Notes under the pieces: generated by a model
Database searches by the model: none
The model's input: the letters and a program-made list of their open reading frames with translations, nothing else
What the model was told of the DNA's origin: nothing
Shown: piece after piece, positions 1 to 5,575 of the stretch
How positions within the stretch are numbered: the first letter of the stretch is position 1
How the letters are laid out: each line of letters begins with the position of its first letter
From: an uncultured Ruminococcus sp.
GTDB taxonomy: Bacteria > Bacillota > Clostridia > Oscillospirales > Ruminococcaceae
Assembly (NCBI GenBank): GCA_947174965.1
Contig: CAMWKY010000076.1
Span: 1 to 8,439, forward strand
Direction of reading: 5' to 3'
Length of the DNA stretch: 8,439 bases
Position numbers and translations under genes: made by a program

Positions 1-79
1 TTAGATTAGAGGCTAGTATAATTAAGAGAAAGCCCCTCAAGTGTCAGCACACTAACAAAAGCAGCAGACCGCTTTCATC
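1..79 (-). other. Structured leader or small RNA running off the window
   Basis: This is the DNA directly downstream of the minus-strand promoter at 86-114, with transcription expected to start near 79. The transcript can fold: GAAAGC (76-71 on the minus strand) pairs with GCTTTC (33-28), and inside it AGTGT/ACACT closes a four-base loop at 53-40. An alternative AAAGC/GCTTT hairpin near the 5' end could compete. I see no start codon with a ribosome binding site. It may be the 5' leader of a gene beyond position 1, or a second small RNA next to the one at 147-370. I do not recognise it as a known riboswitch. Confidence 0.3.
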
Positions 80-85
80 ACTATT

Positions 86-114
86 ATTATACACGATTTT
101 TTTAGAAATATCAA
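86..114 (-). promoter_or_regulatory. Sigma-A type promoter, TTGATA-N17-TATAAT
   Basis: On the minus strand TTGATA (114-109) is followed by exactly 17 bases and TATAAT (91-86). The bases just before and at the -10 (AATCGTGTATAATA) closely resemble those of the promoter at 377-405 (AATCGGGTATAATA), so the two units seem to share a promoter design. It reads towards position 1. Confidence 0.6.
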
Positions 115-144
115 TAACTTTTTGAAAATAATTCACTTCCAATT

Positions 145-180
145 CAAACAAAAATCCCTATTACTTACAATAGGGATTTT
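145..180 (-). terminator. Hairpin terminator of the structured RNA unit
   Basis: A perfect 12-base inverted repeat: AAAATCCCTATT (151-162), loop ACTTAC (163-168), AATAGGGATTTT (169-180). Reading minus, the last four U of the stem run into UGUUUG, giving a U-rich tail, so it most likely ends the transcript that begins near 370. The plus-strand flank (TTTTGTACACATTTT) is weaker but bidirectional use is possible. Confidence 0.65.
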
Positions 181-370
181 GTACACATTTTCTTTCAGCC
201 TAAGCCTAAGCCAAGTCGAGGTTTCACTGTGCAACCCCTCCCGCAAGCTCAATCAGACAACGCATCTTGGCACGCCCTTTGACTTCATCGCTTCATAAAA
301 CTGCCACGACTGTTAAGTTTCGTCAGTCTTAATCGAAAACTCTTGTTTTCTAACCTCATTTCTGATGCTA
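147..370 (-). ncRNA. Putative structured small RNA of about 220 nt, family unknown
   Basis: A self-contained unit has a near-perfect promoter (377-405), about 220 transcribed bases and a strong terminal hairpin. Visible pairings in the transcript include GAAAAC-AAGA-GTTTTC, GACTG...CAGTC, GCCAAG (mid) with CTTGGC (late), GCATC (5' end) with GATGC (mid), and GAGG...CCTC around the late GGTT...AACC hairpin. A tandem TTAGGC TTAGGC lies near the 3' part. Only a 24-codon ATG frame without a ribosome binding site is present, and another frame is repeatedly stopped, so RNA rather than protein is the better reading. It lacks landmarks I would expect for RNase P RNA, tmRNA or SRP RNA. 6S-like RNA cannot be excluded, but I find no clear 5'-3' closing stem. 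Confidence 0.5.
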
Positions 371-376
371 CTATAT

Positions 377-405
377 ATTATACCCGATTTTTGTGAAAAT
401 GTCAA
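377..405 (-). promoter_or_regulatory. Consensus sigma-A promoter, TTGACA-N17-TATAAT
   Basis: Minus-strand TTGACA (405-400), 17-base spacer, TATAAT (382-377): a full match to both hexamers at ideal spacing. It begins just after the terminator of the transporter operon, so it starts a new transcription unit, expected near position 370. Such a strong promoter with no good ORF behind it supports a non-coding RNA. Confidence 0.75.
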
Positions 406-414
406 TATTTTTAT

Positions 415-448
415 ATAAAAAAGTCGTCAGTAAGAAATCTGACGGCTT
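415..448 (-). terminator. Intrinsic terminator of the ACT-hom-LRR-transporter operon
   Basis: Inverted repeat AAGTCGTCAG (421-430), eight-base loop, CTGACGGCTT (439-448). Read on the minus strand the hairpin is followed directly by TTTTTTAT (from 420 down). There is one C-A mismatch on the minus strand, which is a G-U wobble on the plus strand. It lies about 40 bases past the transporter stop at 489. Confidence 0.75.
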
Positions 449-488
449 AATTTAATATTGGCTGATTTAGAAGATGCTCTATCCCCTA

Positions 489-1904
489 TTATCTTGGTAA
501 CTTTAATTTTCTGAAATACGATTCTGTTTCTTTTACTGTTATACCTGATAATGCTATCAGTGCCGTAACATTTGGAAGTGCCATAAGCCCGTTGAATATA
601 TCAGAAATATTCCATACTGCCGAAACAGCAAGATACGGAGCAATAAAAACTGCCAATATATAAAGTACTCTGAATACTATTGTCAGTGTCTTGTTTGAGC
701 CTGTAAGATACGACAAACAACGCTCCGAATAGTAATTCCAACCAAGAATAGTAGTAAATGCAAAGAACATAAGGCAAATCATAAGCAGAAATGATGATAC
801 TTTTTCAGGAAACGGCAAACCATATCTGAATGCCGCATCTGTAATAGCAACCCCCTCAAGTTCAGGATTCTGCTCAATACAGCCCGATATTATAATTGAA
901 AGACCTGTCATTGTGCATACAATAATTGTATCAATAAAAGTACCTGTCATTGTTACAAGACCTTGCCTTGCCGGTTCATTTGTCTTTGCTGCTGCGGCTG
1001 CGATAGGCGCAGAGCCGAGACCTGCTTCATTGGAGAAAATTCCTCTTGCAACACCTTTCTGCATTGCTGTTTTTATGCCATATCCCATAATACCGCCAGC
1101 AGCAGCATTAATGCTAAATGCGCTTTTGAATATCAGTGCAACAGCCGACGGAATTTTATCTAAATGAGTAAAAATTATAATCAGACAGCATGATACATAT
1201 ATAACAATCATGAAAGGAATCAACACTTCTCATATTATTGATATAGACTGTATACCGCCGATTATTATAAGTGCTGTAAGAATTGTCACTGCAACACCTG
1301 TAATTATTTGTGTGAATGTGTATTCCATGCCGAAAATGGTAACTGTATAGACTTTTTCGGGGTCAAAAAAGCTGTTTGTGGCAGAAGTTATACTGTTTAC
1401 CTGTGTAAATGTACCTATGCCCATAAGTCCGACAAACACACCGAAAAAAGCGAATAATTGTGCGAGCCACGTCCATTTTTTGCCCATACCGTTTTCAATG
1501 TAATAGAAAGGTCCTCCGAGCATTTTTCCGTTTTTGTCAGTAACTCTGTATTTTATTGCAAGCAGACCCTCTGAATACTTTGTAGCCATACCGAAAAGTG
1601 CCGCTATTTCCATCCAAAATAACGCACCTGCTCCGCCTGTAGAGATTGCTGTTGCGACACCAACAATATTTCCCGTGCCGATAGTTGCGGAAAGAGCCGT
1701 GCATAATGCGCCGAAACTTGAAATTTCTCCCTCTCCGCCGTTTTCGTTGGAGAACATATATTTCAGTGCAAGCCACAACTGCCTTATCTGTACGCCTTTA
1801 AGCCGTATCGTGAGGAATATTCCGCAACCGATAATCAACAGAATAAGCGGTAATCCCCAGACTATATCATCAATTTGTTTTGTGATTTCGTTAAACGCTT
1901 CCAC
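489..1904 (-). pseudogene. Sodium:alanine symporter family (AGCS) permease, interrupted by in-frame TGA
   Basis: The two open parts are halves of one AGCS (DagA/AlsT-like) Na+-coupled amino-acid permease in the inner membrane. The N half carries SATIGTGNIVG and the family signature GGAGALFWMEIAALFG, followed by MATKYSEG and GGPFYYIENG. The C half carries GVARGIFSNEAGLGSAP and FIDTIIVCTMTGL. The halves are in the same frame, joined as GGIQSISII-stop-E-VLIPFM, which fits the usual family sequence without any gap. So the only lesion is one TGA (1230-1232), codon 225 of 472. Read through, the product would be 471 residues, normal for the family. The preferred start is GTG at 1904 (MEAFNEI...), 11 bases after GGAG at 1919-1916; GTG 1916 overlaps that GGAG and is unlikely. 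It is last in the operon. It could be a real nonsense mutation, a sequencing error or, less likely, read-through. Substrate is unknown; alanine or glycine is usual for the family. Confidence 0.85.
1230..1232 (-). other. In-frame TGA codon inside the AGCS gene
   Basis: Minus-strand context ATA ATA TGA GAA GTG CTT... wait-free reading by translation is I-I-stop-E-V-L. Family members usually have a small or polar residue here (as in V-T/A/S-E-K-L-V-P-F-M). One substitution from TCA (Ser), GGA (Gly), CGA or AGA (Arg) would create this TGA. A GTG lies six bases past the TGA and could only restart a half transporter. Confidence 0.85.
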
Positions 1905-1922
1905 TAATAATATCACTCCAAA

Positions 1923-2621
1923 TTATATATAAATTACTTTTTTACATTCATAAAAAGCATCTTTGCCGATTTTTCCTGATTCTTTGAGTTTTTCGGGTAC
2001 TCTTAATGTAAGATTTCTGCAACTCCAGAACCCCTGCTGACAAATCTGCTGAACACTTTCCATTACTGTGAAATTTTCAAGATTATGACAGATACAGAAA
2101 GTTCTGTTTCCTATTCTGCTGATTTCCCCCAATTCTATGGATTCCATATTATAACAGAAATAGAAAGCTTTATCACCAATATTTGTACAGTTCGGAAATT
2201 CAAATCTGTTGACATAGCGACAGTTTTTAAATGCACTGTCACCGATACTTTTTACGTTTTTGCCCGATACGTTTCCTACAATACCCTTACAGTAGAGGAA
2301 TGCTCTGCAACCGATTTTTTCAACACCATTGCCAATAACAAGCTGTTCAAGTCTTTCACACATTGCAAAAGCATCATTCCCGATAGTTTTAACGCTGTCG
2401 GGAATAACAATACTTTTAAGGCAGTTACAGCCCCAGAACGCCTTTTTTTCTATATTAATAAGACTTTCAGGAAGTTTAACATATCTTATACGACTTGTAA
2501 AAAATGCCCGTTCTCCGATTGATACAACGCCATCAGGAATAACAATCTTATCAGCTTTTGTGTCCTTGAATTTCAGAAGTACACCATTTTTTATTGTAAA
2601 AGTTTTATTTTCAAGATTCAT
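1923..2621 (-). CDS. BspA-like leucine-rich-repeat protein (LRR_5 type), cytoplasmic
   Basis: A 232-residue protein built almost entirely of about nine repeats of roughly 20-24 residues around IGxxAFxxCxxL...I.IP..V, for example IGNDAFAMC, IGCRAFLYC, IGDSAFKNC, IGDKAFYFC. This is the BspA/Treponema-type leucine-rich repeat, a protein- or ligand-binding fold. Eight repeats have Cys two residues after the Phe, so the protein is Cys-rich. Unlike most BspA-like proteins it has no signal peptide, membrane anchor or cell-wall motif, so it should stay in the cytoplasm. Its ATG overlaps the hom stop by one base (TAATG) and no Shine-Dalgarno is visible, suggesting translation by re-initiation from hom. 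The permease starts about 18 bases after its stop. Family assignment is firm; the role is unknown. Confidence 0.85.
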   Translation of the reverse strand: MNLENKTFTIKNGVLLKFKDTKADKIVIPDGVVSIGERAFFTSRIRYVKLPESLINIEKKAFWGCNCLKSIVIPDSVKTIGNDAFAMCERLEQLVIGNGVEKIGCRAFLYCKGIVGNVSGKNVKSIGDSAFKNCRYVNRFEFPNCTNIGDKAFYFCYNMESIELGEISRIGNRTFCICHNLENFTVMESVQQICQQGFWSCRNLTLRVPEKLKESGKIGKDAFYECKKVIYI

Positions 2622-3814
2622 TATTCAAGTACGGGAATACAAGCCATTGCATTAAGTTCCTCTGCTTTTTCTTTAGCTTGTGTGAAAGTGAGTTCCTTTG
2701 TTGTTATGAATGATGTACCGTTGTCATCTCTGTATGCACCCTCTCCGACTGCCTTGCAGTCAACAGGTACTCTGAAATACCACTTTGCAGAAAGTTCGTC
2801 AACAGATGCAACAAAGCTGTTGTCTGCTGAAGATTCCCACGTTTGAGAGAACACAGTAACTTTGTGCTTTACAGCTTCGATAACGTCACCGAGAACTGCA
2901 CTTGCTGTCGGAAGTTTTCCTGCTCCACGTCCATAGAACATAGCTTTGTCGATACCGTCGGCATATACAAGAACTGCATTGAATACATCATTTACTCCTG
3001 CCATTATGTTTTCATGAGATACAAGCATAGGCATAACACAAGGAAGTATACGACCGTCCGCAAGTCGCCTTACAGATGCAACAAGCTTTACGGCGTGACC
3101 GAGAATATCAGCATCTGCAACATCACAAAGCTGAATTTCGGAAATACCTTTTGTATACACATTTTCGGGATAGACGTGCTTGCCGAATACAAGTGACGAT
3201 ATAATGCAGATTTTACGGCAGGCATCATGACCTTCAACGTCTGCTGTCGGGTCTTTTTCAGCATAGCCGAGTTCCTGCGCAAGTTTAAGTGCATCTTCAA
3301 AACTCATGTTGTCATTGTACATTTTTGTAAGTATAAAGTTAGTTGTACCGTTAAGAATACCTGCAACCTTATCAATATCATTTGCGGCAAGACAACGGTG
3401 CAGAGGTCTGATTATCGGGATTGCTCCACCTACACTTGCTTCAAAGAAGAAGTTGCAGTTATGTTCTTTTGCAGTTGCAAGCAGTATATCACCTTTTGCT
3501 GCGACAAGTTCTTTGTTGGACGTTGAAACGCTTTTGCCTTTTTCAAGGCACGCTTTTACAAAAGTATATGCCGGCTCAACTCCGCCCATGCACTCCGCAA
3601 CTGCTGTTACTTCGTCGTCATTGAGAATATCATCAAAATTCTTTGTAAATCTGTTGCTGTAAGGCAAATCAGGGAAATCACGCAAATCAAGAATATACTT
3701 TATATCCATTTCACAGCCTGCGTGTTTTTCAATGCTTTTCTTATTCTTAAAAAACAGTTCTGCTACTCCTGAACCGACAACACCATGACCCAAAACCGCT
3801 ATTTTAACTGACAT
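2621..3814 (-). CDS. hom: Homoserine dehydrogenase
   Basis: Reduces L-aspartate 4-semialdehyde to L-homoserine with NAD(P)H, the branch to threonine and methionine, in the cytoplasm. 397 residues. The N-terminal Rossmann motif GHGVVG is at residues 9-14. Lys101 in SNKELVA fits the conserved active-site region. NGTTNFI is at 155-161. The family signature AxxxGYxxxDPxxDVxGxDxxxK is complete at 179-201, ending at Lys201. YGRGAGKLPTASAV is at 294-307. The C-terminal stretch from about 344 is a short ACT-like remnant lacking the usual PGVL segment. The ATG at 3814 is chosen because GGAGG (3829-3825) precedes it by 10 bases and the Rossmann strand begins at once; in-frame codons further upstream lie inside the ACT gene. 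It is second in the operon, 22 bases after the ACT gene, and its stop overlaps the LRR start. Confidence 0.95.
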   Translation of the reverse strand: MSVKIAVLGHGVVGSGVAELFFKNKKSIEKHAGCEMDIKYILDLRDFPDLPYSNRFTKNFDDILNDDEVTAVAECMGGVEPAYTFVKACLEKGKSVSTSNKELVAAKGDILLATAKEHNCNFFFEASVGGAIPIIRPLHRCLAANDIDKVAGILNGTTNFILTKMYNDNMSFEDALKLAQELGYAEKDPTADVEGHDACRKICIISSLVFGKHVYPENVYTKGISEIQLCDVADADILGHAVKLVASVRRLADGRILPCVMPMLVSHENIMAGVNDVFNAVLVYADGIDKAMFYGRGAGKLPTASAVLGDVIEAVKHKVTVFSQTWESSADNSFVASVDELSAKWYFRVPVDCKAVGEGAYRDDNGTSFITTKELTFTQAKEKAEELNAMACIPVLE

Positions 3815-3824
3815 AATTTTAAAA

Positions 3825-3829
3825 CCTCC
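3825..3829 (-). promoter_or_regulatory. Ribosome binding site of hom
   Basis: GGAGG on the minus strand lies in the 22-base gap between the ACT gene and hom, 10 bases before ATG 3814. It decides the start against a longer in-frame reading that would add 48 residues from inside the ACT gene. Confidence 0.8.
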
Positions 3830-3836
3830 ATTATTT

Positions 3837-4280
3837 TCATTCGGCAGAGATAATTTTTGCTTCGAGTACGCCCTCAAGTTCTGCAATTGCATTAAGAGAA
3901 TCAAATTCTTTTGATAGTTCAGCAGTGAGACGGAGCGATATATTGACTGTTGCAACACTGTCTATAGGTACACTCTGGTTGACTGTCATTATATTTGCAT
4001 CAAGTCCATTTAGAAATATCAGAACACTTGAAAGAACTCCGGGTCTGTCGCTTAAAAGCAAGAAAAGATTGACTATTTTCCGATTAAAAAGCTCATCATA
4101 AGAAAAAACGCTGTCTTTATACTTATAGTATGCACTTCTTGAAATGCCTACTCTTTTACAGGCAGAGGCAAAACTTTTTTCACCTTTTTGTGCCATAAGT
4201 TTTTTTACGTCCAGAACTTTTGTAAAAACATCAGGAAGTATCTTTGAATCAACAACAATCAACTGCTGTTTCTGTTCCAT
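3837..4280 (-). CDS. PheB/UPF0735-type ACT-domain protein with N-terminal HTH-like segment
   Basis: 147 residues. The N-terminal part contains a helix-turn-helix-like segment (about 37-58) with the family motif VGISRSAYYKYKDSVF. Residues about 70-145 form an ACT domain with LFLLLSDRPGVLSSVL and NIMTVNQSVPI, the classic small-ligand amino-acid sensor fold. This arrangement matches the PheB (UPF0735) family, often found beside hom or phenylalanine genes in Bacillota. It probably binds an amino acid such as threonine or a related end product and acts as a regulator; that is inference. The start is ATG 4280, with AGGTGA (4292-4287) six bases before it; TTG 4286 is too close to that site. The stop is TGA. 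It is the first gene of the operon, behind the promoter at 4344-4372 with a dyad at the expected start site. Confidence 0.88.
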   Translation of the reverse strand: MEQKQQLIVVDSKILPDVFTKVLDVKKLMAQKGEKSFASACKRVGISRSAYYKYKDSVFSYDELFNRKIVNLFLLLSDRPGVLSSVLIFLNGLDANIMTVNQSVPIDSVATVNISLRLTAELSKEFDSLNAIAELEGVLEAKIISAE

Positions 4281-4316
4281 AATCAATCACCTGCTTTGCT
4301 GAAATAGTCCGCCATA

Positions 4317-4336
4317 GGAGTACAGTTGTATACTCC
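4317..4336 (-). promoter_or_regulatory. Inverted repeat at the transcription start of the ACT-hom operon (candidate operator)
   Basis: GGAGTA-N8-TACTCC, a perfect six-base dyad, sits just after the -10 box, about +1 to +20 of the predicted transcript. Its place fits a repressor site or a short 5' hairpin. The neighbouring HTH-like ACT protein is the natural candidate to bind it, which is inference. Confidence 0.45.
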
Positions 4337-4343
4337 ATAGAAT

Positions 4344-4372
4344 ACTATATCACTTTTTTTCTTTTTTGTCAA
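4344..4372 (-). promoter_or_regulatory. Promoter of the ACT-hom-LRR-permease operon
   Basis: Minus strand: TTGACA (4372-4367), 17-base A-rich spacer, TATAGT (4349-4344, five of six to consensus). The expected start is near 4337, leaving a leader of about 57 bases, too short for a T-box or most riboswitches. Confidence 0.75.
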
Positions 4373-4401
4373 GAATTTTTTGCAATTTTTTCCGCATCAA
4401 A

Positions 4402-4430
4402 AAATCCTGCTTAAATTATCAGCAGAATTT
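4402..4430. repeat. Inverted repeat between the divergent promoters
   Basis: AAATCCTGCT (4402-4411), nine-base loop, AGCAGAATTT (4421-4430): nine of ten positions pair. It lies upstream of both promoters, about 18 bases from the amidase -35 and 30 bases from the operon -35. It could be a shared regulator site; no U-run on either strand suggests a terminator. Confidence 0.4.
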
Positions 4431-4447
4431 GACAGATTATTAGAATA

Positions 4448-4476
4448 TTGACAAATAATTTGTTTTGTGATACAAT
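4448..4476 (+). promoter_or_regulatory. Promoter of the amidase-dockerin gene
   Basis: TTGACA (4448-4453), 17-base spacer, TACAAT (4471-4476), one mismatch in total. The expected start is near 4483, giving a short leader of about 25 bases to ATG 4508. The -35 box also reads as an in-frame TTG codon, which should not be taken as the gene start. Confidence 0.75.
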
Positions 4477-4494
4477 TATTTTATCATCAAAAAC

Positions 4495-4501
4495 AAAGGA
4501 G
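4495..4501 (+). promoter_or_regulatory. Ribosome binding site of the amidase gene
   Basis: AAAGGAG ends six bases before ATG 4508. It fixes the start just at the signal peptide and rules out the upstream TTG at 4448. Confidence 0.85.
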
Positions 4502-4507
4502 CTTATT

Positions 4508-5575
4508 ATGATTAAAAAAATTATTACATTATCGGCAGTCTGTTCAGTCGTATTATGCAACACACTGACCGCAAATGCAGTTGATTTTAATATATCGGAT
4601 TTTGATATTATGGAAAGTCAGCTTTATCAGGGTACGGATATAAAATCACCCGATGACATACCCATAAATAACAGCATACAGAATCTTAGCAGAAATGTTA
4701 TAAAAGTTATGATTGACCCCGGTCATTACGGAAAGTACAATCAGTCACCAGTATATGCACCATACTGGGAAAGTGAAATGACATGGAAGTTATCGAACTA
4801 TCTACAGGCAGAATTGCAGGAACTTGGTGTACACGCCGATTTGACAAAACAGTCACTTGACGAAGACCCTGAACTGAATGACAGAGGATTTGCATCAAAG
4901 GGATATGATTTCTTTATATCAATGCACAGCAATGCAGGCAGTACATCTTCAGACCAACCGCTTGCTATAGTTTATCAGGATTTGCCATGGACAACTATTG
5001 ATGATACAAGCAAGGAAATCGGTCAGCTTCTTGCAACTACTGTTGAAAAAGTAATGGAAACAAATCAGAAAGGCATCATCTATCAGCGAAAAGGCACGGA
5101 GGACTGGGACAGAAACGGAGTGCTTGATGATGAATGGTACAGCGTTCTTTTCGGCTCACGATTTGTCGGCACTCCTGGTATATTGCTTGAACATTCGTTC
5201 CATACAAATTACAGGTCTACTTTATGGCTTTATGATGACAATAATCTTCAGATGCTCGCAAAAGAAGAAGCAAGTGTTATTTTTGAATATTTCAATGAGA
5301 AAAAGCTTGCTGAAATGCCCGAAGATATAATGCTCGGAGACGTAAATCTTGATAATATTGTAGATGCCTCTGATGCCTCATGCGTTCTTGAGGAGTATGC
5401 TACTCTTTCCATAGGCAAAAAAGGCACTTTCAATGACAGACTAAAAGAAACAGGCGATATAAATAAAGACGGTGCTATTGATTCCTCTGATGCTTCTGAA
5501 ATACTTGACTTTTACGCTTATACTTCAACTCATATAGAACAAACAGATATGCAGATGTGGCTTCAAAGCAAATAA
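4508..5575 (+). CDS. Secreted N-acetylmuramoyl-L-alanine amidase (Amidase_3) with C-terminal dockerin
   Basis: 355 residues. Residues 1-24 form a signal peptide (MIKK, a hydrophobic core, cleavage probably after ANA24). Residues about 64-262 are a zinc amidase of the Amidase_3/LytC type, which cuts the bond between MurNAc and L-Ala in peptidoglycan: VMIDPGH (His73), WESEMT (Glu88), ISMHSNAG (His140) as likely zinc ligands, and LLEHSFHTN (Glu228) as the likely catalytic acid. Residues about 275-340 hold two dockerin-type calcium loops, DVNLDNIVDASD (278-289, Asn in place of the usual Gly) and DINKDGAIDSSD (317-328), each followed by AS. Dockerins dock onto cohesins of a scaffold, so the enzyme may be displayed in a cellulosome-like or surface complex. 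There is no long linker. It has its own promoter and stops directly against the end of the opposite gene. A role in wall turnover or in attacking other bacteria cannot be told apart. Confidence 0.9.
   Translation: MIKKIITLSAVCSVVLCNTLTANAVDFNISDFDIMESQLYQGTDIKSPDDIPINNSIQNLSRNVIKVMIDPGHYGKYNQSPVYAPYWESEMTWKLSNYLQAELQELGVHADLTKQSLDEDPELNDRGFASKGYDFFISMHSNAGSTSSDQPLAIVYQDLPWTTIDDTSKEIGQLLATTVEKVMETNQKGIIYQRKGTEDWDRNGVLDDEWYSVLFGSRFVGTPGILLEHSFHTNYRSTLWLYDDNNLQMLAKEEASVIFEYFNEKKLAEMPEDIMLGDVNLDNIVDASDASCVLEEYATLSIGKKGTFNDRLKETGDINKDGAIDSSDASEILDFYAYTSTHIEQTDMQMWLQSK

Noticed and set aside
285..359. 24-codon ATG frame inside the small-RNA unit
   Set aside because: No ribosome binding site and no recognisable protein; the DNA pairs with itself, fitting RNA better.
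1230..1232. Genome-wide TGA reassignment
   Set aside because: TGA ends the ACT gene and moxR at natural C-termini, and Trp is encoded by TGG in the genes here.
1534..1932. Plus-strand ORFs across the permease, LRR, hom and VWA genes
   Set aside because: They are mirror frames of well-supported minus-strand genes, without binding sites or family features.
3815..3958. Extended hom start at 3958
   Set aside because: The added 48 residues lie within the ACT gene and have no family match; GGAGG before ATG 3814 sets the start.
4448..4507. Extended amidase start at TTG 4448
   Set aside because: The TTG is part of the -35 box; ATG 4508 has a good AAAGGAG and begins a proper signal peptide.
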